Positions 7,901 to 15,750 of a stretch of DNA of 52,186 nt are shown piece after piece (positions within the stretch are counted from its first letter, which is position 1; every line of letters starts with the position of its first letter). The stretch comes from a bacterium. Its GTDB lineage: Bacteria > Bacillota_A > Clostridia > Lachnospirales > Lachnospiraceae. The notes below the pieces were generated by a model that saw nothing but the letters and a program-made list of their open reading frames with translations, was not told where the DNA came from and made no database searches. The stretch spans positions 1-52,186 of the forward strand of contig SFQZ01000018.1 of NCBI GenBank assembly GCA_004562915.1. Direction: 5' to 3'. Both the position numbers and the translations under genes were made by a program.

Positions 7901-10620
7901 TCCAGTCAGAAATCACAGCGGCAGAAACAGCTTTGGATACAGCAACAGCAGGTCTTGTAATGAAAGAAGAAGTAAAAGCAAGAGCAGAACTGGATCAGGC
8001 AGTTTCCGATGCGAAAAATAATTATGCAGAAGCAAATTATACAAAAGACAGCTATGAGAATCTGAAGTCTGCAATCAAGAAAGCTGAAGAAGTATTAGCA
8101 AAATCTGATGCGACAGCAGATGAAATGAAAGAACAGGTTGACAAACTGGACAAAGCGGTGAAAGCACTTGTTCGCCTGGACGATGCAGTAGATAAGACAG
8201 AATTAAATGGCTATATCAAAGATGCACTGACCAAGATAAATGACGGTACTTATACAGACAACAGTTGGAACAGTTTCCAGGCAGCAATCAAATCTGCTCA
8301 GAAAGTATCCGCTGATGTCAATGCAACAAAAGCAGAAGTAGAAAAGCAGACAAAACTGCTGACCTCTTCTTATGAAGCACTTGTTGTTAAGAACAAACAG
8401 AGTGATCTTTTTGAAAAATATCCGCAGATTTTTGAAGGTACATATTCCGTACCGATCAAACTGCTCAACGCAACATCCGATGAAGATTCTATGGGAAATG
8501 CTTCCATGGTTCAGACCGGAATTGTAAGAGTTACAAATAAGGGTGAAGTAACACTGGAGATGAATTTCCAGTCCATGCAGTTTGCCGGAATGACAGGTTA
8601 TCTGTACAAACTGAAAAAAGTAGATATGGATACGGTTGAATACAACAAATATAATTATCCGGTAAAATATGAAGCTTCCGATGCAACAATTCTGGAAGAG
8701 TACACAGATGTTTACGATTTATTTAATGACAAGAACTCTGAGTATTACGACAAGAATACAGAAGGAAACTGGTATCCGAAAAAATTATCAATCCCGATTG
8801 AACTGAACGACAACCTGTTCTATGTAGAGGTTTATGTTCCAGTTATGGAAAGCATCGGTGAAGGACAGGGTACAAAGGTTGCCAGAGTTTCTATCGACTG
8901 GGCAAACATCAAACAGGAGACAGGAGTGGAGAGAGACAACAGTGTAATCGAAGCACTTCTGAATCAGGTATCCGGTATGCAGCAGGGTGATGTTGCTGAC
9001 GAATACTGGAACGCTTTAAATGCGGCTTACATGACAGCTCAGGATGTTTACAATGATATGAATTCTACACAGAAAGAAATTGATCTTCAGGTGAAGGCTT
9101 TACAGGCAGCCGTAGATGCAGTAGAAACTCAGATCGTAGACAAGACAGAACTGAATGCTTTGATTGAAAAAGCAACAGCGGAAGCAAACCGTACAGATGT
9201 TGTTTATACATCTGCAACATTAGAAGCATTAAAGACAGCAATTACAAATGCACAGGCAGTAGCAGCAAAAGAAGATGCTACCAAGGCAGAAGTTCAGGCA
9301 CAGGTTACAGCACTTCAGACAGCACTTGACAGTTTAAGAGTTGTTGATAAGACAAACTTAAATGCACTGATCGAAAAAGCAAAGGCTGAAGCAGCAAAAA
9401 CAGATGTTTACGAAAGCAACAGTCTGACAGTCCTGAATACAGCAATCACACTGGCTGAGAATGTTGCAGCAAATCCAAAGGCAACCGAGTCAGAAGTTGC
9501 AGCAGCAGAGAAATCTCTGACAACTGCATTAAACGGACTGGTAGAAAAAGAAGTTGTAGATAAGAGCAAACTGGAAAGCAAAATTGCAGAAGCAAAGACA
9601 TATTTAAGCCAGACAGACATTTATACAGAAAGCTCTCTTGCAACATTACAGAGTGCAGTAGGTCGAGCACAGAATGTAATGGATAATGATTCTGCATCAC
9701 AGAAACTGGTAGATGATCAGGTGACAAAACTGACAGAAGCAATCCAGCAGTTAGCAAAGAAGAGTGATGGGAAACTGGATATCAAGAACCTTGCTGATGG
9801 AGTTTACTCTATCTATGGAACAATGGTGAAAGTAGACAAGAATACTTATTCTATGTCAAATGAAGCAATCAACCATACAATTAAGCTGACAGTAAAGAAT
9901 GGCAAATATTACATTACTCTGAACTTCAACGGATTGACAGTAGGACAGAAACTTGGATATTTAAGCAAGCTCAAATACTTTACAATAGGTTATACACTTG
10001 ATAAGTATGGTAATCCGCAGGGAACACTTGCTGATGTTACAGTTGACAGCTATCAGAAGAACAGCGATGGCTCACTGGTTTCTGACCAGTACGGAACAAA
10101 CTATCCAGATGAAGTAACATTCGAGCTTATTCCGGAAGCTCTGGATGATGGATATGTTCCGTTACAGGTATTCGTTCCAATCATGGACGCTATCAGCTCT
10201 GGTACAGGAACACAGCCAGTATTCCTGAAACTGGATTGGACTTCATTAAAAGCAACAACATCCGATGATCCAGACTTTGACAAGAACGACAACAATGGTA
10301 ATAACAACAATAATAACTCCAACGGAAGCAACAACAGCTCTTCACTTGGAAACAGCTCACTTGGAAATAACAGCCTCGGAAGCAGTTCACTTGGAAGCAG
10401 CACACTTGGTTCTTCCTCACTTGGAAGTGGTTCTTCAAGTCTGAAGAGTGGAACATCCAGCCTTGGATCAGGTTCCAGCCTGAAATCAGCATCCAATGTT
10501 AAGACTGGTGATGTTGTACAGAACAATACCCTGTGGGCAACTATCCTTCTTCTCGGAGGAGTCGCTTTACTGGCAGGAATCATGGAGTACAACAGAAAGA
10601 AAAAAGCAAACGTAAAATAA
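4945..10620 (+). CDS. Giant cell-wall-anchored NEAT/FIVAR heme-binding surface protein
   Basis: This 1891-residue protein has a signal peptide (1-28) and an N-terminal region to ~520 with weak NEAT-like stretches. Clear NEAT-like modules begin near residues 525 ('IQDGTYNVNVTMW'), 829 ('MEKGVYEVQATL'), 1163 ('IFEGTYSVPIKLL') and 1612 ('LADGVYSIYGTMV'). Several end in 'VPIMD', 'VPVMES' and similar. About nine FIVAR-type three-helix repeats lie between them (700-825, 940-1155, 1330-1608). The tail is Asn/Ser/Gly/Leu-rich (1776-1850), then comes NVKTGD (1851-1856), a membrane span and RKKK. That is a sorting signal without LPXTG, likely for the nearby class B sortase. The role is heme capture at the wall and transfer to the Shp-like receptor. 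The first ~1.6 kb looks more AT-rich than the rest, so the gene may be mosaic. Confidence 0.85.
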   Translation: MKKIKKILAFVLSTSMLLGGMNIQAFAGEQKETNTANTELDNQNEYVVPLTFYGPSGKLLTEEPYSGTVQDYMDNVALVKKNDNGTYHVTLQIENYEKIDILQFSKPGVISDDIAPSNAPMGTFNIPEKYIANNEENPSEATEYLKEQGQINEEWNDKYIQNYSVEKATTGVSWYSFDVDTLEGTMYTKAFYSYGRTDDDLESYMYGIVNGKFTFDVNNAVVAKEINEENYKNIGLELSKVVTSVGDSSDFTGFVAEEKTANDLFSGTCEAKIENGKVTVTAETSSIDSIRVLEEIKDLGECTYPSTSSYRQYMYAYSREVKKNKYISVYSDNILEDGKFSIEYENLEEAIFGKQVEIQTEDGTYYGELRVRTTPKEKLELTDGDVTLVTDNYTVNSKAKFGAELLQETSDEASEYNKYYSLLAGNASKALIYNLSLKMNDSQVIPSRAVELRVKIPEDWDTSKIEVQWYYPVNEMFNPIEYFDSSSYKNDDGTIHMEGDELVITGTTRVYNTIAITQKADKVDISEIQDGTYNVNVTMWQQEQPDRLSMSNSAVVNDSARLVVKNGKKHIYFDTQGITIGGKYGYSNGIFWANNEQTEEDGLPVLSEYTPLDYYSYYLNDSGNTDMDSYAEQYDLYYPKTVGFEFPESADRDDGVYLNFFVPIMDELQHKVPGSGEGCRTAFMTLSGLTPVAEINEPTHDKSVLVVAVDKASKYAADNYTEESYKVLSDAVAKAQKVIDGTTSANDSEIVALDKEISDAISGLKEATGLDKYNKVLKNAKALNEADYTAESWADLQAVIAAQEGNVTEENADQASADLQSAVDALVPMSTAVSMEKGVYEVQATLTNQDGTANDLNAGLKSARLYTDKDGNVTAYLYVDGITGMQYRKGAGYVDADTDAGRLVVALPANVENHKVKVTTESGEAELLLNLDLKSAVKQEIKTSDLESKLEDAKALKEKNYTSDSFAAVTDAIAKAESVQADKVAFQSEITAAETALDTATAGLVMKEEVKARAELDQAVSDAKNNYAEANYTKDSYENLKSAIKKAEEVLAKSDATADEMKEQVDKLDKAVKALVRLDDAVDKTELNGYIKDALTKINDGTYTDNSWNSFQAAIKSAQKVSADVNATKAEVEKQTKLLTSSYEALVVKNKQSDLFEKYPQIFEGTYSVPIKLLNATSDEDSMGNASMVQTGIVRVTNKGEVTLEMNFQSMQFAGMTGYLYKLKKVDMDTVEYNKYNYPVKYEASDATILEEYTDVYDLFNDKNSEYYDKNTEGNWYPKKLSIPIELNDNLFYVEVYVPVMESIGEGQGTKVARVSIDWANIKQETGVERDNSVIEALLNQVSGMQQGDVADEYWNALNAAYMTAQDVYNDMNSTQKEIDLQVKALQAAVDAVETQIVDKTELNALIEKATAEANRTDVVYTSATLEALKTAITNAQAVAAKEDATKAEVQAQVTALQTALDSLRVVDKTNLNALIEKAKAEAAKTDVYESNSLTVLNTAITLAENVAANPKATESEVAAAEKSLTTALNGLVEKEVVDKSKLESKIAEAKTYLSQTDIYTESSLATLQSAVGRAQNVMDNDSASQKLVDDQVTKLTEAIQQLAKKSDGKLDIKNLADGVYSIYGTMVKVDKNTYSMSNEAINHTIKLTVKNGKYYITLNFNGLTVGQKLGYLSKLKYFTIGYTLDKYGNPQGTLADVTVDSYQKNSDGSLVSDQYGTNYPDEVTFELIPEALDDGYVPLQVFVPIMDAISSGTGTQPVFLKLDWTSLKATTSDDPDFDKNDNNGNNNNNNSNGSNNSSSLGNSSLGNNSLGSSSLGSSTLGSSSLGSGSSSLKSGTSSLGSGSSLKSASNVKTGDVVQNNTLWATILLLGGVALLAGIMEYNRKKKANVK
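10279..10494 (+). repeat. Asn/Ser-Leu-Gly low-complexity wall-spanning repeat
   Basis: Codons for Asn runs are followed by about ten copies of SSLG/NSLG/STLG units (about residues 1779-1850 of the giant NEAT protein). This is the flexible segment usual before a sorting signal. A shorter related SSLSSGSSSLQS run occurs in the Shp-like protein. Confidence 0.75.
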
Positions 10621-10649
10621 TAAGTAGTGATTTGGCAAAAAGGTGACTA

Positions 10650-10831
10650 TTCAGAACCCTTTAGAATAAGAAAAGCTGATACGTCATGCTTGCATGTAAG
10701 TAGCAGCTTTTCTTATTCGTAAGGCGGCTCGAATAGAGTCGCCGCTCCATACATGAGCAAAATTAGCTGCAAAGCAGCGAGAAAGCACGAGACATCGTGC
10801 GGTTTTGCGAATGTATGGGTAGGGTTCTGAA
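10650..10831. ncRNA. Unidentified highly structured 182-nt intergenic element
   Basis: Nested complementary arms give a branched fold. An 11-bp closing stem pairs TTCAGAACCCT (10650-10660) with AGGGTTCTGAA (10821-10831). Arm 1 is a perfect 15-bp stem (10664-10678 with 10704-10718). Arm 2 pairs GGCGGCTC (10723-10730) with GAGTCGCC (10736-10743). Arm 3 is CCATACAT-GA-GCAAAA (10747-10762) with TTTTGC-GA-ATGTATGG (10803-10818), with opposed GA/GA bases. Inside it are a CTGC-AAA-GCAG hairpin (10767-10777) and a GCACGA-GACA-TCGTGC hairpin (10785-10800). I do not recognise a known RNA family. It could be a structured RNA, a REP/MITE-like repeat, or an elaborate 3' end for the NEAT message. Either strand is possible. 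The remaining sequence to 10973 holds only a 6-bp CACCCG/CGGGTG hairpin near 10903-10933. Confidence 0.6.
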
Positions 10832-10973
10832 AAGTTATAACAGGAGATAAAGTTTGAAACAAAGAAGTAGAGGTAAACCACCAAAAAAGTGTATAGCAAA
10901 CAAGCCACCCGGAAATTAGCAATTAGCGGGTGAATACAACTGCAAAATATAAAGAATAGAGGGATAACGATGA

Positions 10974-12212
10974 CTACTGATTAGCGATCGTATATCCCCG
11001 AAGCCTGAGAAGTTCAAGAGCCTGGGATACTGTCAAAGTCTTTTCCTGTTTGACAGGCCTGTGCTCCAGAAATCCTTCCGGGTTGTAAGGCTCAAGTTTG
11101 CTCAGCATGTTCCAGATAGCGGTCAGGAGCATCTTGCAGACAGCGATGATTGCCTTTTTATGACCCCGGCGGGATTTGATCCTGTGATACCTCGCTTTAA
11201 ATTCCGGGTGCTTTTTGGATTTGATCAAGGCATTGGCGACCTGGACAAGAAGAGGTTTCAAATAACTGCCGGCGCGGGAGATTCGCCTGGATTTTACTTT
11301 CTGGTTGCTCTGGTCATTACGGGGACAGCAGCCAGCCCAAGAGATAAGATGTTTGGATGACGGAAACACGGACATATCCGGACCAATCTCAGAGAGAATG
11401 GCAATAGCAGTCATCGGATTCTTATTTAATCCCGGGAGAGTATAAAGTAGATCTAAAACAGCAGAAAAAGGTTCTGCGATCCGAAGGATTTCAGACTCGA
11501 TCTCTTTCCGGTGGGCTTCAAGTTCATCGATGTGATCAAGGCATTGGCGAAGTTTGACAGCCTGTTCGGGAGAGATCGCCCCGTCAACAGCAGCCTGGAT
11601 TTCAGAGACAGGTGTTTTGCACCGTGGATCTACAAAAGGAGAGACATCAAAGGTTTTGCCAGGGTGGTCGAGGATATAGTTCGTGATAGAACGGGAGGAC
11701 TTACCAAAAACATCACTGAAGACATCATCAAGCTTCAGGTTGGAGACAGTCAGGCAGTTCTGTGCGCGGTTCTTTTCACCGGTGAGCATATTGGTGAGCT
11801 TGAAGCGATAGCGCATCAGGTCCCGAAGCTGGCGAATTTCAGGCGAAGGGATAAAACTTGGTTTTATCATGTCGCACATGAATAGGTCGCAGATCCATTT
11901 GGCATCCTTGCGGTCGGTCTTATTGCCCTTTTGGGGCTTAGTATATTTGGGATGGGCCAGAGTGACAAAACAGGACTTTTCGAGGATGTTAAAAACAGGG
12001 ATCCAGTACTTGCCAGTCGATTCCATGCAGACTTCGGTACAGGAATATTTGGCAAGCCATGCAGCTAATTCTCTGAGTCCTTTGGAAAAGGAAGAAAAGC
12101 GGGCTTGCTTATACTCTGTACGGCCATTGGGATCGGTAATACCGATGCAGGAGTAGATCCAGGTTTTGTGGACATCAAGACCACAGCAGTTGTTACGAAA
12201 GATTTTAAACAT
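10974..12212 (-). CDS. IS110-family DEDD transposase (recombinase)
   Basis: ATG 12212 is preceded by AGGAGG; a longer frame to 12278 has no ribosome binding site. The 412-residue product has the RuvC-like N-terminal domain with Asp in GLDVHK, Glu in MESTGKYW and Asp residues in KTDRKDAKW. A coiled middle follows, then the C-terminal Tnp domain: 'TLPGLNKNPMTAIAILSEIG', 'GCCPRNDQSN' and 'ISRAGSYLKPLL' with the conserved Ser. No internal stop or frameshift is seen, so it looks active. IS110 recombinases are guided by an element-encoded bridge RNA, here expected upstream of the gene (12213-12489). Confidence 0.9.
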   Translation of the reverse strand: MFKIFRNNCCGLDVHKTWIYSCIGITDPNGRTEYKQARFSSFSKGLRELAAWLAKYSCTEVCMESTGKYWIPVFNILEKSCFVTLAHPKYTKPQKGNKTDRKDAKWICDLFMCDMIKPSFIPSPEIRQLRDLMRYRFKLTNMLTGEKNRAQNCLTVSNLKLDDVFSDVFGKSSRSITNYILDHPGKTFDVSPFVDPRCKTPVSEIQAAVDGAISPEQAVKLRQCLDHIDELEAHRKEIESEILRIAEPFSAVLDLLYTLPGLNKNPMTAIAILSEIGPDMSVFPSSKHLISWAGCCPRNDQSNQKVKSRRISRAGSYLKPLLVQVANALIKSKKHPEFKARYHRIKSRRGHKKAIIAVCKMLLTAIWNMLSKLEPYNPEGFLEHRPVKQEKTLTVSQALELLRLRGYTIANQ

Positions 12213-12489
12213 AGGGTTCCTCCTGTAAAGAAATTTGCAGGACTGGCAGGGACTGGTCATCCGGCGAAATCGAGTCAACTTCGGAAGAGATAAGTTTACG
12301 GGCTACGGGAATGCGCCAAACATTGATGCCTTAACGGATGGCCGACCTATATAGAAATACGGGGTTGCCGCTATACAGCCCCGCCACTCACCTCCTCAGG
12401 TTCTGTAGTATGCCAGTATCCTACAAGAGGAGTATAACAAAGAAAAAGAAGCGAAGGTTTATCCGAGAAAGAGTTTCATAACCCCATCG
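12213..12489 (-). ncRNA. Candidate bridge-RNA region of the IS110 element
   Basis: This gene-free stretch lies directly 5' of the transposase, where IS110-subgroup elements encode their bridge RNA. On the minus strand it contains a compact hairpin CGGGG...CCCCG (12360-12383 on the plus strand) whose loop is a possible target- or donor-binding loop. CCTTTC-GCA-GAAAGG (12492-12506) forms another hairpin at or beyond the boundary. The assignment rests on position and visible structure; the loop guide sequences were not matched to the flanks. Confidence 0.5.
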
Positions 12490-12519
12490 GTGCCTTTCGC
12501 AGAAAGGTGGTTTATAGGA

Positions 12520-13461
12520 ATGAAATTAATGGCAGGCTTTCCTGCTGTTAAGGCTTATGCCGCAAGCGGGACAGTGTATAGCTGTGCGATCAACAGATGT
12601 TACGCACACCCAGTTACCGGAGTAATCGAAGATTCCGGTGGAGAGAGTTCTTATGCAACAGGACAGGGCATGGTAGAAGGCTGTGTATACAGCAATGGTA
12701 TCTTGGAAGTAACAGACGATGGAGCTTATTATCTGACTTTCCGCATGAGTCTGATGGACTACACCAGTGGACATAGCTTTCAGGTACAGAATGTAGGTGA
12801 TTCCGGCTGGTCAACACCATCCGAGATCGGCGTAACAGGAAATGGTACAGACAGCAACGGTACAACCGCAGATGTTTGTATGCGTGTGCCGAGCGAAAAC
12901 TGTGTAGTCAGAGGTTCCATGTATGTAGAACCGATGGGAAGAGATGTTGTTTTCTATCTGTACCCAAGTAATTACAGCGAAGGCAATAATACAGATATGA
13001 ATGCAACCATGGTAACAGGCAGTTCCGATGGAACATCAGTGACATCCGGTGACGGATCAGGAACGGTGGAAAGCTCTGGTTCATCAACAGGAAACAGCAG
13101 TTTGAGTTCTGGAAGTTCCTCACTTCAAAGCTACGGCACATCAGACAGCAGTTCTTCCGGCACATCAAAGAAACTGGAAAGCAGTATTACAGAAGCTGCA
13201 AAACCGAGCAGTGATTCCTCTTCGCTGGATACGGAAAATGCAGTGAATTCCGCAGAGGGACTGAGTCTTTCGACAGCTAAAGATGGAACAAGTGACAGCG
13301 ATTCCGACAGCGGAAATACTTCTTCCGGCAACCGGATTTTCCAGATTGCATTGGCAGTTGTAGTAACAGGTCTGATTCTGCTTGGAGCAGTATCCGGAGT
13401 AATCTATTTCTTCCGCAAGAACTGGAAACGTTGGGGAGGTGCAGAGGACGATGATGAATAG
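12520..13461 (+). CDS. Shp-like membrane-anchored heme receptor, signal peptide shortened by the IS
   Basis: The product has a NEAT-type N-terminal half beginning 'AASGTVYSCAINRCYAHPVTG', with 'YYLTFRMSLMDYTSGH' and 'VVFYLYPSNY' strands. A Ser-rich linker and one C-terminal membrane span with KNWKRW and an acidic tail follow. This is the architecture of streptococcal Shp, which passes heme to HtsA, and the next gene is the HtsA/IsdE-like lipoprotein. ATG 12520 has AAAGGTGG ten bases upstream; a GTG at 12490 is in frame. From 12520 the signal peptide is only MKLMAGFPAVKAYA, too short, so the nearby IS110 insertion probably removed its start. The protein may be poorly exported. It overlaps the next gene. 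Confidence 0.7.
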   Translation: MKLMAGFPAVKAYAASGTVYSCAINRCYAHPVTGVIEDSGGESSYATGQGMVEGCVYSNGILEVTDDGAYYLTFRMSLMDYTSGHSFQVQNVGDSGWSTPSEIGVTGNGTDSNGTTADVCMRVPSENCVVRGSMYVEPMGRDVVFYLYPSNYSEGNNTDMNATMVTGSSDGTSVTSGDGSGTVESSGSSTGNSSLSSGSSSLQSYGTSDSSSSGTSKKLESSITEAAKPSSDSSSLDTENAVNSAEGLSLSTAKDGTSDSDSDSGNTSSGNRIFQIALAVVVTGLILLGAVSGVIYFFRKNWKRWGGAEDDDE

Positions 13462-14662
13462 ACGTTTAAAAAAAGCATCGGCTGTCCTCCTTGCCATGAC
13501 CATGATTTTCTCTCTGGCAGGTTGTGTAGACCAGAGTCAGGGGAAGAAAAGCAGTGATTCCAATGCAAAGACGGAGAGCAGTACAGATAAGCCAACAAGT
13601 AATGATTCCGCATCCGATAGCAAATCTTCTAACAGTAAAACGGAAGATGCCAAGTCCTCTGACAGTAAATCTGCGAAAAAGGATTCTTCTGACGAAGATG
13701 CTGAGTCCCTTTTGAAGATAGATGATCCGGACGAAAAGGCAGCCGTGGAAGCAGCGAAGAAAAAGGTACAGGCGATGAAAGAAAGCCCAAGAATCATAGC
13801 GACTTCTCCGGCAACCGCAGATATCTGTGACAAGCTGGAACTGGATCTGGTAGGCGTTTGCAGTAGTACCGTATCCACAATTCCCGACAGATACAAAGAT
13901 GTAGAGACAGTCGGAACAGCCATGAGTCCGGATATGGAGATTGTATCTTCTTTAAATCCAGACTGGATCTTAAGTCCGGTGTCATTGCAGAGTGATCTGC
14001 AGCCGAAATATGAAGCAATCGATACAGACTGGGCGTTTTTGAATCTTAGAAGTGTGCCGGGAATGTACCGTTCCATTCAGGAGTTGGGTGAGATTTTCGA
14101 CAGAGAAGATCAGGCACAGAAACTGGTGGACGAATTTACTGAATTTTACGATGACTATAAGAAAAAGAATGAGGGAAAAGACCATCCGAAGGTTATGATC
14201 CTGATGGGACTTCCTGGTTCTTATATTATCGCAACACCGAATTCCTATGTGGGAAGTCTGGTGGAACTGGCAGGCGGCGAGAATGTATACTCTGACACCG
14301 ATCAGGAATTTTTGACCGTAAATACTGAGGACATGAAAACCAAAGAGCCGGATATTATCTTACGTGCCGCACATGCACTGCCGGATCAGGTGGTAGAGAT
14401 GTTCAATAAAGATTTTGCGGAGAATGACATCTGGCAGCATTTCGATGCGGTGAAAAACGGCAGAGTTTATGACCTTACTTATGAATATTTCGGCATGAGT
14501 GCTACATTCAAATATCCACAGGCTCTGGAAGAATTACAGCCGATTCTTTATCCGGAAAGTGATGAAGATACAGCAAAAGCAAAAGAAGCCAGTGACAATG
14601 CACAGAAGAAAGCAAAGGATTCTGACGCAACTGAGAAATACAACGAACAGCAGAGCAAGTAG
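13454..14662 (+). CDS. Heme-binding lipoprotein of an ABC importer (IsdE/HtsA-like)
   Basis: ATG 13454 follows AGAGG by six bases; ATG 13451 and a GTG at 13439 are alternatives. The lipobox SLAGC puts the lipidated Cys at residue 24. A long Ser/Lys/Asp linker precedes the binding protein fold ('RIIATSPATADICDKL', 'PDWILSPVSLQ', 'MGLPGSYIIATPNSYVGSL'). 'GTAMSPDMEIV' and 'RAAHALPDQV' hold a Met and a His in the places of the IsdE/HtsA heme axial ligands. It takes heme from the Shp-like receptor and delivers it to the permease. A Lys/Asp/Ala-rich tail after the fold is unusual. The coding overlap with the Shp-like gene implies coupled translation. Confidence 0.85.
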   Translation: MNRRLKKASAVLLAMTMIFSLAGCVDQSQGKKSSDSNAKTESSTDKPTSNDSASDSKSSNSKTEDAKSSDSKSAKKDSSDEDAESLLKIDDPDEKAAVEAAKKKVQAMKESPRIIATSPATADICDKLELDLVGVCSSTVSTIPDRYKDVETVGTAMSPDMEIVSSLNPDWILSPVSLQSDLQPKYEAIDTDWAFLNLRSVPGMYRSIQELGEIFDREDQAQKLVDEFTEFYDDYKKKNEGKDHPKVMILMGLPGSYIIATPNSYVGSLVELAGGENVYSDTDQEFLTVNTEDMKTKEPDIILRAAHALPDQVVEMFNKDFAENDIWQHFDAVKNGRVYDLTYEYFGMSATFKYPQALEELQPILYPESDEDTAKAKEASDNAQKKAKDSDATEKYNEQQSK

Positions 14663-14676
14663 AAAGGAGAGGGCAG

Positions 14677-15750
14677 ATGAAAGAGACAGAATTAAAAAAT
14701 ACTTCTGAGACTTCTGAAATGGAAGTCCAGAACCTCTCCGGTCAGGATAAAGCAAGAAAGCATCGGAAAACAGCAAAAGCAGCCATTTCCTTTATTGTAA
14801 TGATCGTATTGCTGGTTGCATTATTCTTTGCGGCAGTGAATATCGGAAGCCTGAAAGTCAGCTTCCCGGAACTACTGAAAGGATTATTTGTAAAGTACAA
14901 TGAAGACGTGGCAACAATCTATGACTTACGATTCCCACGAATTGTAATCTCCATGTTAGCCGGAGCTGCGATAGCGGTATCGGGTGTGTTATTTCAGGCG
15001 GTATTAAAAAATCCACTTGCCGATCCGGGAATCATTGGTATTTCCAGTGGAGCAAGTTTTGCGGCGGTACTCATTACCGCATTTGCACCGACTTTATTTT
15101 TTTTCACTCCATTATTTGCATTTCTTGGCGGTGTGATTGCATTTGTCTTAGTTTACAGCCTGTCATGGAAAGGGGGATTAAGTCCCTTAAGAATTATCCT
15201 TGTCGGTGTGGCAGTCGATGCAATGTTCACCGGCTTATCCAGTGCGTTAAATTCTATGAACGGCGGAAATATGTCCGGCGTGGCAGCAATCGTCAATGGA
15301 AACATTACAATGAAAACTTGGGATGATGTGAAAACATTAGTGCCGTATGTAATTGTGGGATTGATTCTGGCACTGATTATGACGAAGATGTGCAATCTGT
15401 TAGCACTGGAAGATAAGACAGCACGAAGCCTTGGAATCAACGTTAATGTAATGCGTATCGTGATTTCACTGATTGCCGTATTACTTGCAAGTATTTCAAC
15501 GGCAGTAGCCGGAGTAATCAGTTTCTTAGGACTGATTGTTCCACATATCGGAAGAATTCTGGTAGGAAGTGACCACAAGGCATTAGTACCATTCAGTGCT
15601 TTGTTCGGAGCGTTTACATTCCTGCTAGCAGATACCATCGGAAGAACGATAGCCGCTCCGTATGAGGTATCCGCATCCATCATTATGAGTGTGGTCGGAG
15701 GCCCATTCTTCATCATTCTGTTAAGGAGGTCTAAGAAGTATGCGAAGTAA
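14677..15750 (+). CDS. Heme ABC importer permease (FecCD family)
   Basis: This 357-residue polytopic protein starts after AAAGGAGAGGG. A hydrophilic N-terminal 40 residues precedes about nine or ten hydrophobic spans. Diagnostic FecCD/BtuC segments are 'LRFPRIVISMLAGAAIAVSGVLFQAVLKNPLADPGIIGISSGAS' (split here only by reading) and 'GVISFLGLIVPHIGRILVGSDHKALVPFSALFGA', the coupling-helix region that docks on the ATPase. As the only permease of its kind here it presumably forms a homodimer with two copies of the following ATPase. It overlaps the ATPase gene by 11 bp and belongs to the heme operon. Confidence 0.9.
   Translation: MKETELKNTSETSEMEVQNLSGQDKARKHRKTAKAAISFIVMIVLLVALFFAAVNIGSLKVSFPELLKGLFVKYNEDVATIYDLRFPRIVISMLAGAAIAVSGVLFQAVLKNPLADPGIIGISSGASFAAVLITAFAPTLFFFTPLFAFLGGVIAFVLVYSLSWKGGLSPLRIILVGVAVDAMFTGLSSALNSMNGGNMSGVAAIVNGNITMKTWDDVKTLVPYVIVGLILALIMTKMCNLLALEDKTARSLGINVNVMRIVISLIAVLLASISTAVAGVISFLGLIVPHIGRILVGSDHKALVPFSALFGAFTFLLADTIGRTIAAPYEVSASIIMSVVGGPFFIILLRRSKKYAK

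Larger units (their letters stand above)
10974..12489 (-). mobile_element. IS110-family insertion sequence inside the heme operon (ends approximate)
   Basis: A complete DEDD-type transposase gene on the minus strand is flanked upstream by a gene-free stretch of about 280 nt. A long 5' non-coding end and a short 3' end are the layout of the IS110 subgroup. IS110 elements leave no long target duplications or obvious terminal repeats, so the exact ends cannot be read. The right end falls somewhere between about 12440 and 12519, and the left end within some tens of bases before 10974. It separates the giant NEAT gene from the Shp-like gene, which are normally adjacent relay partners. Confidence 0.75.

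Noticed and set aside
7045..9770. CRISPR-like or tandem DNA repeats
   Set aside because: The periodicity comes from diverged FIVAR protein repeats; there are no identical direct repeats with uniform spacers, and no cas genes.
10101..10592. 163-residue open frame on the minus strand inside the giant NEAT gene
   Set aside because: It is the mirror of the repetitive Ser/Leu/Gly and FIVAR coding sequence, is Leu/Pro/Glu-biased, and has no ribosome binding site.
11511..11885. 124-residue plus-strand frame inside the transposase gene
   Set aside because: It is antisense to a complete, well-matched transposase and shows no recognisable domain or ribosome binding site.
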